This document shows, piece by piece, positions 16,935 through 27,000 of a stretch of 64,000 bases of DNA. The stretch comes from Actinotignum schaalii FB123-CNA-2. GTDB lineage: Bacteria > Actinomycetota > Actinomycetes > Actinomycetales > Actinomycetaceae. Position numbers and translations under genes: made by a program. How positions within the stretch are numbered: position 1 is the stretch's first letter; each line of letters opens with the position of its first letter. Where the stretch lies: positions 904,824-968,823 of the forward strand of contig NZ_KE150262.1 of the NCBI RefSeq assembly GCF_000411135.1, given 5' to 3'. The notes under the pieces are model-generated. The model saw only the letters and a list, made by a program, of their open reading frames with translations. It did no database searches and was not told the origin of the DNA.

Positions 16935-19685
16935 CTACTTCCCCTCCGCCGAAACGAGCTGCTGATATTTCTCAAATAGGATGGCCAGCCGCTCCTCATC
17001 AGAGGCAAAGGGCTTGTTGCGATAAAGTCTATCGACTGCCTCGTCAATTTTTTCGTGTGCTTCGCGGAGGTTGCGTGGCATGAGGTCCGGATCGTAGAGT
17101 TCCGCGAGTGTTTTTTCGCAGTGGTATTCGCGTACATCGAGTACGCGTAGCGCGCGTTTCGTGAGTTCTTCTTTCGACGACGCCGACAACTCTGGCACGG
17201 GGAAAGTGTTATAGACCAAGGTATTCGAGTACCGGAAGTCGGTTTTCATCTTCCCGCCAACAGCGCGTAGCCAGGCCATGTGCATCTTCGAGGTCAGCAA
17301 GGCGAACAACCACGGCTCAGCATCATAAACAGCAAAGGAAGCATCGGAGATGACAGTGTTCGAATCAAGATATCCGATGGGTACATAGGATCGCCGTTCG
17401 GAAGAATGCCGTGGAACGATGATTGAGTCGGTTGGCTTGTAGCTCGTGAATTCAAATTTCCACGGGTACTTAGCGAGATTTTGAGTTGCTGTTTTCCTGC
17501 TTGACAACCGGAATTTCGCGACGCGATCAAGATGCTTCTTCACGAAAGCGATGTCGCCGAATTTCGGGACATCTTCTTGCTCGATCCAGAAGCAGAAGCG
17601 ATCTTTCCCGTTAATGAAGTCATCAGCCCCTACAAACGCTTTGATAACTTGGTCGAGTTCAGGGTTTGTTGTCAAAGCTTCTTCGGTCTCATCAGGGGAG
17701 AGGATGAGGTTTCCTCCGTCAGTAGGTTTTGAACCGTTGGTCATTTTCGGCAATGTGGGTGAAAGGACTGTACGCCGGGAAGGGACACAAATATCCGGCC
17801 CGTTGATAAGGTAGGCGTTTATATTCTCCACCCTGTTTTGAACGAGGCCGGTGAAGAGGTATTTGGGCTCGGAGGATTCATTACGGAGGCCAATGACGGC
17901 CACGGTCACCCCGGCATTATGGGAGGCGTTATTGCTCCACTTGAAAGAGGTGTAGGCGTAGCCGATTTCAATACCGCCCGTGAATACATGGGGGTGGAGG
18001 AGGGCGACCTGCTCGCCCTGGGTAATGGAATTCGTGGTCACGAAAGCGAGCTTGGCTTGGGTGCCGCGAATGTAATTCGCGCCCTTAATGAACCACAGGG
18101 CAACATAATCAAGCTTCTTCGGGTACTTCGCGCTATCGAAAACATAGGCGAAGTCCTCCTTCTGATCCTTGGTTTGGTACGTACTTCCCACATAGGGTGG
18201 ATTTCCGATAATGTAAATCTCATCTGTTCCGTTATTGGGGCAGACCTCATTCCAGTCGAGGCGGGTGGCATTCCCGTGCACAATATGCCCGGTTTCCTTG
18301 AGAGGGATGAGGGGAATATCCACGCCGAATTTCTCTGCGAATTCCTCATTCATTTGGTGCTTGGCAATCCAGAGCGAGAGGATCGCCATTTCGACCGAGA
18401 CGTCATCGATTTCGATGCCGTAGAAGTTCTCAATATTGATCACCGAAGAAGCCAAGCCCAGGGTAGCCGCACCCAGCTTTTCTTCCTCACCCATCCCCAG
18501 CAGCGACCAGGAGCCCGAGGTGGAGAGGCTATCGATGCGCGCCAGGATTCTATGCTCCAAGTGGCGCAGCGCTTTATAAGCAATAACAAGGAAATTGCCG
18601 CTGCCGCACCCGGGATCGAATACCTTAATGCTTTGGATACGAGCCAGCAGATCCCGCAGTTTCTTCACCGAATTGGCGGCGGCATCGTATTGCTTTTCTA
18701 GCTCGTCCAGGAAGAGCGGGCGGATGGTTTTGAGAATATTTGGAACCGAGGTGTAGTGCTGGCCCAGGTTGGCGCGCTGCTGCTTATCGACCACACCCTG
18801 GAACATAGAACCGAAAATATCCGGGTTGATTTCTGACCAATCCAGAGTGCCGAGCCGCAAGAGGGAGTCCCGGGCCGCCATGGTGAAGTGGGGGACAGCC
18901 AAAGAGGCGTCGTCGTCGTTATTAATACGGAAAAGGCGCCCGTTGACGTACGGGAAGTCTTGCAGGTAGACGGGTTTATCCGCGGCGTTCGGGGTGTCGA
19001 GGGCGCGGAAGAGGGTGCGTAGGAATTCCGCGGTGTCCGAGCCGTCGCGGGCGGTGAAGGAGCCGATGGCGCTGGTGAACTGGCCGCGCGCGAAAATGCC
19101 GGTGTCCTCCGCGAAGAAACAGAAAAGGAGGCGGGTGAAGAAAATATTGAGGCCGTGGCGGGACGCGGCGTCGGTGAGCATATCGGGGCTGGCTTCGAGG
19201 AGGTCATCGTAGAGCTTGCTCATGTGTTCGGCGGCGCGGCGGTCCGCTTTGGTATCCGAGGCGAAATCGCGGCGCTCCATATTCGCCCACGGCAGGAAGA
19301 ACGTGATGTTTTTGTCGATCTGCGCGAGCGGAGTGATGAGGGAATCACCCGTTTTCGTATCGAAGGCGGCGAGGCTGGTGTAATCGGTGGCAATAACGAA
19401 ACGGGTGTTGTAGCGGATCGCGGTGTCACTGGTTTTGAGGTCGAGGGCCGCGGCGGCGAGGTCGCCGGTGGTTTCGCGGATATACAGCTTGTTTTTCCAC
19501 GCGATTTCGTGTTCTCGGTCGGCCGCAACGTTGATCGAGCTGGCGGTGGTGGAACGCAGACGGGCGATGGAGGATTATGAGATGCCGTAAGCGCGCAGCA
19601 GGTCAAAGAAGAAATCGCGGGTGTAGCTGGGTTGGCCGGCCAGCGCGCGCACGCTTTCCTCGATGGTGGATAGGGTCAGTGCCAC
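16935..19685 (-). pseudogene. YeeA/MmeI-like DNA adenine methyltransferase interrupted by one stop codon
   Basis: The full frame runs from GTG 19685, with AAAGGAG 7 bases upstream, to 16935 and would give about 916 residues. Codon 37 (19575-19577) is TAA, in a stretch reading DFFFDLLRAYGIS-stop-SSIARLR, where relatives carry a Lys or similar. Past the stop, the first usable start is ATG 19280 (codon 136), which has no ribosome site. The body has SAM motif DPGCGSGNFL and catalytic NPPY (IIGNPPYVG), then a target-recognition region. Enzymes of this group methylate adenine, and MmeI relatives also cleave. No partner nuclease gene is adjacent. It is probably inactive unless read through or reverted. 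Confidence 0.8.
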
Positions 19686-20342
19686 GCGCGGCTCCTTTCA
19701 CGGCGGGCCCGGGCGCGCGGGTGCGGCCGGGTGGTATGGGACTATCTTAGGCGGTGCGTTTCGACGGGGTGGATACATGTGAATTCCCGACGAGAGCAGT
19801 TGGTGATAACAGTTCACCCAAGCTGCGGGGAGACCCAGATGTTCCGGTTCGGCCTATAGACCGTAACTCCCAGATAAAAAACGTCTCCCCTGGGACACTT
19901 CAGTGAGAGGTGCGGGGAGTCCTGTCGTAAGAGAGAATACCTACGCATTTGAGTCGAATCAATAGAGCCTGGATTCTAAACGGAATTATATCCGTATGAC
20001 CAATAGTGCACGGAGTTCTCGGATGGTCTGGGGAGACACCAATGCCAGACATCGGAACGAGCACTACTAGGGTATTTTTTATGGTCAGCTTGTTCAGTTT
20101 TTCACCGGCGGGTGCCGCTGGCTAGGAGTGTGACGCGGCAGCCGGCAGTACAGAGGCAAGCAGTCGGGCATTCACCCGAAGTTTTCTGGTACTGCCCGCG
20201 CGCTACCAATAAGTTCATACGTGTAGATATTTAGAAACGTATTGCGAATTCCTTTCTCAATAGTGTAGAAAAAGAGCGTGATCCTCGGGATTGCCTCCCT
20301 TGCGGGGGGGGGGTGATTCTTGGGCTAGTCTCCCCGATCGCC
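19686..20342. promoter_or_regulatory. Non-coding 657-bp region with four GGGGAGAC boxes
   Basis: No convincing gene is present and the A+T content is higher than around it. GGGGAGAC occurs at 19827-19834 and 20030-20037, and its complement at 19883-19890 and 20329-20336, giving four copies in alternating orientation. A near copy (GGGGAGTC) lies close to 19914. A palindrome-like GGTGA/TCACC lies at 19802-19818. The last box is just before the surface-protein start at 20343. I read this as a regulatory region of that gene. Old mobile-element debris is the alternative. Confidence 0.45.
20304..20313 (+). repeat. Homopolymeric G10 tract
   Basis: Ten consecutive G residues lie 29 bases before the ATG of the LPATG surface protein. 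Such tracts change length by slipped-strand mispairing and can switch expression of surface proteins when they lie in a promoter or leader. The effect here is inferred. Confidence 0.6.
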
Positions 20343-21332
20343 ATGAAGAAGATCTTGCAACGAATAGTCACCACGCTCGTTGTGGCTGGTGGGATGTGTG
20401 GTTTCGGAGCCGCTGCGCACGCGATAGGCTCAGAGTTCGCAGTGGACCCCGGCAGCGGTCACATCGAGAAGTCCTCGAAGATTTCCATTAGTTCGCAATG
20501 CGTGGCGGGCAAACCGCAGATATCGGTGACAGAAAGGGAAGTCAAATATCGCGTTCATTTCTCCGGCAAGGTTCGCCTCACGGGCGAAATGGGACCGCCT
20601 CACTTTACGGCACCGTTCGTGAAGCTGCGAGTCAATGACAGTTTTAATTGCATATGGACGCCGGCCGATTCGGGGAGGAAATATACAACCGTTAAGGATG
20701 TGGAGGGGAATCCGAAGATCGTGCTTGGCTTGAGTTACCACTTTGACTGCAGGGGTCAGGCGGGCATTAATCGCGGTTCGGATTCGGAGGAACCTCCTGT
20801 AAAAGTCGAGGTTTTTGGTAGGGAAACTGCAATCGGTCATTGGCGCTCGATCGCTACGTACACTCCGCACTTAACGAGCCTGGTTCCGATGTATCAAGTC
20901 ACTTTGGAGGACCGGCCGCTTCTTGAGCGTCCGGTGGCAGCGGGAGATGTGAATATGACGCTTCCTGCTCCTGATGCTAGAGCGGGGCAGAACGTCAAAG
21001 TTATCGCAATAGGGCCCGACGGTAGTGACGTTGCTGCACAGCTCACGCTGGAGCAGAAAGATCTGTGCCCGTCTGAAGATGGCATCGATCCGACGCCTTC
21101 TCCGACGCCCTCAATGGCAGAAACTCCTCCATCTCCTACACCGGAGCCGAGCCAAACACCTCCACCCACTCCGACAACTGCGGTCACCCCAATGCCGCAC
21201 GCAAGCGGAACGCCGGCTCAAGCTTTGCCGGCAACCGGGGCCGCTCACAGTTCCCATGCCGCCTTCCTCGCGGCCCTTCTTGTGGTTCTTGGCGTGGGCG
21301 GAGTATTAGGAGCCCGGCGCCGCTGGTATTAG
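20343..21332 (+). CDS. LPATG cell-wall-anchored surface protein
   Basis: 329 residues from ATG 20343, the first start giving a normal signal peptide (MKKILQRIVTTLVVAGG...AAAHA, cleavage near residue 29). The exported part has three or four Cys and a beta-rich pattern but no domain I recognise. A Pro/Thr/Ser-rich stalk (about residues 245-290) precedes LPATGAA, a hydrophobic segment and the basic tail RRRWY, the full sortase signal. Codon use and G+C look lower than in neighbouring genes. No clear Shine-Dalgarno precedes the ATG. The gene overlaps the convergent TetR gene by 4 bases. Its ligand is unknown. Confidence 0.8.
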   Translation: MKKILQRIVTTLVVAGGMCGFGAAAHAIGSEFAVDPGSGHIEKSSKISISSQCVAGKPQISVTEREVKYRVHFSGKVRLTGEMGPPHFTAPFVKLRVNDSFNCIWTPADSGRKYTTVKDVEGNPKIVLGLSYHFDCRGQAGINRGSDSEEPPVKVEVFGRETAIGHWRSIATYTPHLTSLVPMYQVTLEDRPLLERPVAAGDVNMTLPAPDARAGQNVKVIAIGPDGSDVAAQLTLEQKDLCPSEDGIDPTPSPTPSMAETPPSPTPEPSQTPPPTPTTAVTPMPHASGTPAQALPATGAAHSSHAAFLAALLVVLGVGGVLGARRRWY

Positions 21333-22027
21333 TTGCAGCTTTCGCGGGGGAGGAGCGTTTGTTCCAGGCCCACCAGGAGGGCTTGCACCATGATGGTGAA
21401 GTATTCCTGGCTCATCTGGTTTTCGTTCTGCGGATCCGTGAGAGGCAGCAGGTAGTTGGTGAGCATATCGGCGAGCGCGGTGGAGGTGGCGGCCAGCGGC
21501 TGGGCCTGGGCGACCATGCCGACGAGGTCGTGGCGCTGCTCGCGGCGAGTGGGGCTGCGCAAATTACGCGCCGTGATCGCCCACAGAATCGTATTGATAA
21601 TCATGGTGTAGGCCTGCGGGGCGTGATGGTGGAAACCGGCCTCGTGCAATTTTTCGAACGACGCTTCAAGGAGGGGGAGCATCTCCGCACTGAAATTGCC
21701 GTGCATCATCCGCTCCGTCACCCCCGGATGTTCAAGCAGAACCGGGCGGGCGTTCTGCGCCAGCGCCATGAACCATTCTTTCCACTCCAGGCTTACTTCG
21801 GGCAGGGCGATGGAGCCGATGAGATGCGCGATCACGGCATCGACGATGGCATCCCTGTTAGCGAAGTAGTGGTAAATCACCGAGGGAGAGACTTTGAGTT
21901 CGAGTGCTAAATCGCGAATCGACCAATTTTCGATGCCGCGGTCACGGGAGAGGCCCTGGGCGGCGTGGCGAATCTTATCCTGGGTCAGACCGACGCGCCG
22001 GCCGGTGTTCACGGATTTAGCGTGCAT
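21329..22027 (-). CDS. TetR-family repressor, next to a divergent MFS exporter
   Basis: 232 residues from ATG 22027. The N-terminal helix-turn-helix lies at about residues 15-60 (TQDKIRHAAQGLSRDRG and LALELKVSPSVIYHYFANRDAI). The C-terminal part should bind a ligand. It diverges from an MFS transporter across 92 bases that hold a perfect palindrome overlapping the transporter promoter. The simplest model is repression of the exporter, and of itself, until a drug-like ligand binds. Confidence 0.9.
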   Translation of the reverse strand: MHAKSVNTGRRVGLTQDKIRHAAQGLSRDRGIENWSIRDLALELKVSPSVIYHYFANRDAIVDAVIAHLIGSIALPEVSLEWKEWFMALAQNARPVLLEHPGVTERMMHGNFSAEMLPLLEASFEKLHEAGFHHHAPQAYTMIINTILWAITARNLRSPTRREQRHDLVGMVAQAQPLAATSTALADMLTNYLLPLTDPQNENQMSQEYFTIMVQALLVGLEQTLLPRESCN

Positions 22028-22052
22028 ACGCCCAGCATATCGCCACCCTGCA

Positions 22053-22081
22053 TTGACATTACTAGAACAGTGTTCTAGTGT
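22053..22081 (+). promoter_or_regulatory. MFS promoter with TetR operator in the spacer
   Basis: TTGACA (22053-22058) and TAGTGT (22076-22081) are 17 bases apart. The spacer holds ACTAGAACAGTGTTCTAGT (22061-22079), a perfect 9-bp inverted repeat about one central base. A TetR dimer here would block RNA polymerase. It lies between the divergent TetR and MFS genes. Confidence 0.8.
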
Positions 22082-22119
22082 GTGTGCCGTTCACCCATTA
22101 CTTCTCACAAGGAAGCGCT

Positions 22120-23433
22120 ATGACCGACGCGAATACTCACCCGCAACCGGCAGCGGAACCGGAATTGGAGCCGGTATCGGAAAGCGGATCGGAAGCCGCA
22201 TCGAAACCCGAAACGGAAGCCGCGCCTGAACCTGGTTCGAAGAAAGGCCAGATACCGGGCCTGCTCCCACTATTTTTGACGGTGTTGCTGGCCTATATGG
22301 GCCAGATGATTCTCAACCCGATTATTGCTCCGCTCTCGCGTGAAATTGGCCTGCAAGAATGGCATATCGGGGCGACGATCTCCCTGGCTGCCATCGTGCT
22401 TTCACTCAGCTCAACCACGTGGGGGAGAGTCTCCCTGCGGCGGGGCACCCGCCCCATTCTGGTGACCGGCATGCTGGGCGCGGCCACCGCGCTCGCGGCC
22501 TTCGCGGTGGTGGCCTGGTTCGGACTCCAAGGCGCGCTGGTTGGGAGCGCCCTGGTGATCGGGGTGGTGTTCACCCGCGGCCTGCTGTACGGCGGATCCA
22601 TCGCCGCGATCACGCCCGCTGCACAGACCTACATCATCACCCACACCTACAGTGAGGGGCAGCGAGTCAAAGGCGTGGGCATGCTGGGCGCCGCACAAGG
22701 CTTCGCGACCATCCTCGGCGCACTGGTGGGCGGGAGCCTGGCGGCCCTCGGCGGATTTATGCTGCCACTGGTAGTTATGCCGCTCATGATCCTGGCCGGG
22801 GTTGTGGTGCTGCTGGTGACCTTCAAACCCACCCGGGGCGAAAAACGGGTGGAAAAGCCCGCCAAAGTCAGCTATTTCGACCCGCGGGCATTCGCTTTCC
22901 TGGCCTGCGGCTTCCTCATGTTCACCGTATTTTCCACCCTGACCACCGTGTTCGGCTTCCTGCTCCAAGACGCACTGGGACTGGAAGCGGCGGCCACCGC
23001 CGGGTTCACGGCCTTGTGCATGTCCATTATGGGAGTGGTCATGATTATCGCCCAGGCCGCGCTGGCGCCCCGGCTCGGCTGGAACGCGGTGCAGCTCTTC
23101 CGCCGCGGCCTGGTGATCTTCTTCGTAGCGATAGCCCTGCTGCTTCATCCGACCCACCTGTGGATTTTCGTGCTGGCCTGCGTTTTAGCGGGGCTCGGCT
23201 CCGGCTTAGCGATGCCGGGCTATAACACCGCGCCCACCCTGAAGATGGAGCCGCATGAGCAAGGCGGCATGGCCGGACTCATCAACGCCAATAACGGCAT
23301 GGCCTATGTGCTGGCCCCCGTTGCTTCCACGGCGCTCTATGGCATCGCGCCGTGGCTACCGATTGCGGTGTGCGTGGTGCTGCTGGCATTGGGCATTCTC
23401 ATGAGTGCGGTGCATCCCTCGTTTAGGCAGTAG
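22120..23433 (+). CDS. MFS transporter, probable drug exporter
   Basis: 437 residues from ATG 22120 (AAGGAAG upstream; GTG 22078 lies inside the operator). About 40 N-terminal residues are an acidic Glu/Pro/Ala/Ser segment with repeated EPE-like units, likely cytoplasmic. About twelve membrane segments follow, with a WGRVSLRRGTRPIL loop after the second segment as in MFS drug transporters. Control by the adjacent TetR protein supports export of a toxic compound. Substrate unknown. Confidence 0.85.
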   Translation: MTDANTHPQPAAEPELEPVSESGSEAASKPETEAAPEPGSKKGQIPGLLPLFLTVLLAYMGQMILNPIIAPLSREIGLQEWHIGATISLAAIVLSLSSTTWGRVSLRRGTRPILVTGMLGAATALAAFAVVAWFGLQGALVGSALVIGVVFTRGLLYGGSIAAITPAAQTYIITHTYSEGQRVKGVGMLGAAQGFATILGALVGGSLAALGGFMLPLVVMPLMILAGVVVLLVTFKPTRGEKRVEKPAKVSYFDPRAFAFLACGFLMFTVFSTLTTVFGFLLQDALGLEAAATAGFTALCMSIMGVVMIIAQAALAPRLGWNAVQLFRRGLVIFFVAIALLLHPTHLWIFVLACVLAGLGSGLAMPGYNTAPTLKMEPHEQGGMAGLINANNGMAYVLAPVASTALYGIAPWLPIAVCVVLLALGILMSAVHPSFRQ

Positions 23434-23443
23434 CGGGGGAGGC

Positions 23444-23456
23444 GGCGGCGTCGTAC
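23444..23456 (+). repeat. Intergenic motif copy GGCGGCGTCGTAC
   Basis: A shorter copy (one GTC unit) of the recurring intergenic motif. It sits between the convergent MFS and SulP genes, directly against the SulP stop. Confidence 0.4.
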
Positions 23457-25112
23457 TTATTCTTCCACCGCGCGGAAACGGCCGGTAGCGGTGGAACTGC
23501 CATTCGCGGTCACGATATGGCGGGCCTGCGCCATTGCGCTGTCCATATCCGCGAAAAGATAGTCATCGATGCTGAGTTGGCCCAGTTCCATGCGCTGGGC
23601 CATCTCCTGCACCTGCTTGGGGAGGCCCTTGACCAGTACGGTATTGCCGGCATCGACCAGGCGGTCCACCACCTGCGCCAGGGCTCGCACCCCGGTGGCA
23701 TCCACGATTCCGACGCGGGAGAGACGCAAAATCACCACATCCACGCCCGCCAGGCGCGGGATTTCGCGCTCGATCCGGTCACCCACACCGAAAAACATGG
23801 TGCCATCCACCCGCAAAATAGCAATTTTCGGATCGGAAGGAAGATCCTCACGGAAAATACCCGAACGGTTCGCCATGCGCCGCAACACCAGAATCCCGGA
23901 AATAATAATTCCCACGGTGATCGCCCAAATAATATCCAGACCCACCGTAATAATCGCCGTAATCACGAAAACGGAAGCGTCCGAGCGATTGGAACGCATG
24001 ACCTGGCGCACCGTATCCGGATTAATCATGCGGTAGCAGGTCACCACCAGCACACCGGCAAGAACCGAGAGCGGAATGACTGAGACCGCGGCGCTCGCCA
24101 GATAGACCACCGCGATAAGAACCAGGGAATGAATAATCGCGGCCAGGCGCGAGCGCCCACCAGAACGCACATTCACGGCGGTGCGAACAATGGCGCCGGT
24201 GGCGGGCATACCGCCGAAAAGCCCGCAGCCCACCGAAGCCAGGCCCTGGCCCACCAGTTCCCGATCCGGAGAATAGCTACCGCCGCGCACCATCCCCGCC
24301 GCGATCCGGGCCGAGATCAGCGACTCAATACCCGCCAGGGCCGCAACCGCGAGCGCGCCCGGCGCCAGCGCGCTGAGCAGGGCAACGGAGATTTCGGGGA
24401 CGACCGGGGCGGGGAGAGCGGAGGGAATGGTGCCGATGGTGGGCACCGTGAGGCCGGCGGCCCAGGCGATAATGCTCACCACCAGCACCGCGATGAGGGA
24501 ACCGGGGAGCTTCTTCGAGATCTTCGTGCACACCGCGATAATGATGATGGCGGTCAGGCAGAGCAGCCCCGTGGTGAGCGCCGTTGCGGGAGCTATGCGG
24601 GTGAGGGCTTCGAAGGCGGCCGGGAGGGTGCTTAGCCCGGCGCGTGCCTCCACGCCGATAATATTCGGGACCTGCTGGAAGAAAAGAATGGCGGCAATGC
24701 CCACCGTGAAACCTTCGATAACCGGCCAGGGGATGAGGGAGACGGCGCGCCCCAAACCCAGCACTCCGGCCAGCAGAATCATGAGCCCCGCCATGAGGCA
24801 CAGGAGCGGCACTACTCGCGCACCGTGCGTGGTGACGATGGGCGCCAGGATAACGGCCATGGCGCCGGTGGGCCCGGAGATCTGGTAATTAGAGCCGCCG
24901 AAGATTGCCGCGATGATTCCCGCCACGATCGCGGTAATGAGGCCGGCTTCCGCGCTCAGGCCGCTGGAAATAGCGAAAGCGAGGGCGAGGGGGAGGGCTA
25001 CGATTCCCACCGTGACGCCCGCGGCAATATCCTGGCGCCAATATTTTTTGGTGGCACGCAGGTCATCGGCGCAGGGCAGCAGGGAACGCAGATGCGTGAT
25101 AAAAGTGGGCAC
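23457..25112 (-). CDS. SulP-family anion transporter with STAS domain
   Basis: 551 residues from GTG 25112 (AAAGG upstream). The membrane domain has 10-14 segments and starts with KKYWRQDIAAGVTVGIVALPLALAFAISSG, the typical SulP first helix, followed by QISGPTGAM. The C-terminal STAS domain (about residues 425-540) has the MFFGVGDRIEREI and RLSRVGIVDATGVRAL strands. Bacterial relatives import sulfate, bicarbonate or dicarboxylates, and the substrate cannot be decided here. The gene converges on the MFS exporter with 23 bases between stops. Confidence 0.9.
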   Translation of the reverse strand: MPTFITHLRSLLPCADDLRATKKYWRQDIAAGVTVGIVALPLALAFAISSGLSAEAGLITAIVAGIIAAIFGGSNYQISGPTGAMAVILAPIVTTHGARVVPLLCLMAGLMILLAGVLGLGRAVSLIPWPVIEGFTVGIAAILFFQQVPNIIGVEARAGLSTLPAAFEALTRIAPATALTTGLLCLTAIIIIAVCTKISKKLPGSLIAVLVVSIIAWAAGLTVPTIGTIPSALPAPVVPEISVALLSALAPGALAVAALAGIESLISARIAAGMVRGGSYSPDRELVGQGLASVGCGLFGGMPATGAIVRTAVNVRSGGRSRLAAIIHSLVLIAVVYLASAAVSVIPLSVLAGVLVVTCYRMINPDTVRQVMRSNRSDASVFVITAIITVGLDIIWAITVGIIISGILVLRRMANRSGIFREDLPSDPKIAILRVDGTMFFGVGDRIEREIPRLAGVDVVILRLSRVGIVDATGVRALAQVVDRLVDAGNTVLVKGLPKQVQEMAQRMELGQLSIDDYLFADMDSAMAQARHIVTANGSSTATGRFRAVEE

Positions 25113-25404
25113 AAAAACCTTTCACAATCTCAGCATCTGAACAGGCCGTATCGCGCATACGTGGAGAGAGTGGCGCGCAAATAGTGCTGTTTCGCACCGA
25201 TCGCGCTGTTTTATAGCGGTGGGCGTCAAGATGCGTGCTTGGTCGAACGAAGCCACCATAGCATATATGTCCATATTTTGAGACGGCGGTGTGCGGTCGC
25301 GCGCGGGGCGTCTTTTTGGTGGCGTTTTGAGACAGGACCTTAGGGTGAGATCTTGTGACGGCTCGGGTATTTTTTAGGACTTTCGACCCCGCTACAGTAA
25401 AACC

Positions 25405-26757
25405 ATGAAAAAACGTAGCGCCGGGCTGGTTATTGCTATTGCCGTCATTATCCTCGAACTTATCGGGGGAATGCAGACCTACCTCAACCAGCTGATTTTG
25501 CCGATCCTGGCGAAGGACCTGCACGCGCAAAACCTCTACGGCGTGATTATGGGAGTATCCGCGATCGCTTCCATGGCGGGGCTGCCCATCGGCGCGGCGC
25601 TAATGAACCGGGTGCGGCTACCGCGCCTCCTCATGGGTGCCACCGTATTTCTAGTGCTGGGTGCCTGCACCAGCGCCGCGGCGCCCCATATCTCGATATA
25701 TCTTCTCGGGGCGGTGATCCGAGGCCTGGCCGGCTCCACCCTGGCGATGACCTCCATCGGTGCGGTGGCACTCGGCCTTTCCGGGCGCGCCCGGCGCCTC
25801 ACCCTAGCTTTTTCCTCCGCGAGCTGGGTGGTTTCCTCCGTGGTGGGCCCGGCTTACGCGGCGTGGGTGACGCATCTGCTGTCCTGGCGCTGGGCCATGC
25901 TTCTCTACCTCCCGCTCCTTCTGGTAGTCCGTTTCGTTATCGCCCTCAATCTTCAAACCGCAGGGGAACGCAAAGAATCGCCTTTCTCCTACACGGCACT
26001 TTTCCTCATCGTGGCGGGGGTGGGAATAACGATTATCCCCGCGGCGGGTGCGCTCAAGATCGTGCTCATGGGCACCGGGGTGGCGGTACTGGGCCGCGTG
26101 GCGGTGCTCCTTATGCCGCAGGGCACCTTCACCCAAAAAACACCCCGCCGCGCCGCACTGGTGGGAATGCTCTTCCTGACCGGCGGCTATTTTGCGGGAA
26201 ATGAACTGGTCTCCCTCACCGCGCACGACCTCTACCAGGCAGGCCCGGATGCCCTGGGCGTCATTATTATGGGCGGTGGCCTCGGATGGGCCGTTGTGGG
26301 CGTGGTCTGCGGTATTAAACCGGCCACCACCCGGCGCGGATATCAGCTCCGTGTTATTTTCGGCCTCGGTTTCATCGCGCTCGCGGCGCTCTTCTTCGCG
26401 GCATGGATTATCTCCGGGTGGCGCCCGGCATCAGCTACGCCTGTCTTCTGCATCGCGTGGACCCTTGCCGGGATAGGCATAGGCATCGCGTACCTGGACA
26501 CTCTCAATATTTTCTTCGACGACCCGGATGAACCCGACGGCATCACCATTGAAACTATGGCAAGTTCTGCTGTGATCGTGGAATCCCTGGCATCCACAAT
26601 GTTTATTCCGCTCACCACCTCCATCGTGGCCTTGGCTTTCACATCGGGAGATGGCATTTCTGCGCTGCCCTACGGAATAACGTGGCTGCTTATCGCGGTG
26701 AGCATTTTTGTCTCTTTCGGTTACCTCCGGCACACGCATCCCGCGCATACCGCGTAG
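25405..26757 (+). CDS. MFS transporter
   Basis: 450 residues from ATG 25405 with about twelve hydrophobic segments. The first helices read AVIILELIGGMQTYLNQLILPILAKDL and a short basic loop, MNRVRLPRLL, follows the second helix. It belongs to a broad family of MFS efflux or uptake carriers, and I cannot name the substrate. There is no Shine-Dalgarno; a -10-like TACAGT at 25393-25398 ends only 6 bases before the ATG, so the mRNA may be leaderless. A 292-base gap separates it from the divergent SulP gene. Confidence 0.8.
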   Translation: MKKRSAGLVIAIAVIILELIGGMQTYLNQLILPILAKDLHAQNLYGVIMGVSAIASMAGLPIGAALMNRVRLPRLLMGATVFLVLGACTSAAAPHISIYLLGAVIRGLAGSTLAMTSIGAVALGLSGRARRLTLAFSSASWVVSSVVGPAYAAWVTHLLSWRWAMLLYLPLLLVVRFVIALNLQTAGERKESPFSYTALFLIVAGVGITIIPAAGALKIVLMGTGVAVLGRVAVLLMPQGTFTQKTPRRAALVGMLFLTGGYFAGNELVSLTAHDLYQAGPDALGVIIMGGGLGWAVVGVVCGIKPATTRRGYQLRVIFGLGFIALAALFFAAWIISGWRPASATPVFCIAWTLAGIGIGIAYLDTLNIFFDDPDEPDGITIETMASSAVIVESLASTMFIPLTTSIVALAFTSGDGISALPYGITWLLIAVSIFVSFGYLRHTHPAHTA

Positions 26758-26865
26758 CCCACGCGAAGGGCATATCTAGCCACGGAGTGAATTTCCGCAG
26801 CTGTGGGGTGGTAACGGTGCTCGGCCCGGTGCCAACGGCGCGTGGCGGGGCAGCCCCCTCCAGCT

Positions 26866-26884
26866 GCGCCGTCGTCGTCGTACC
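26866..26884 (+). repeat. Intergenic motif copy with three GTC units
   Basis: GCGCCGTCGTCGTCGTACC lies 117 bases before malQ. It shares the GTCGTACC end with the copies at 5285, 8292, 29199 and 50389, with a longer GTC run. Confidence 0.55.
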
Positions 26885-27000
26885 ATTTCCGCCACGGCGC
26901 CGGATTCCACGCAAAGGCAGCGGAGCAGATATTCTAGTAACCGGGCTTGCCACCGGAGGCGAGCAACCGGGGATACACGGGGAGAAACAAGGAGGGAACC

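Noticed and set aside
19740-20290. Insertion-sequence remnant in the non-coding region
   Set aside because: No transposase fragment, terminal inverted repeats or target duplication could be found. The GGGGAGAC boxes fit regulation better.
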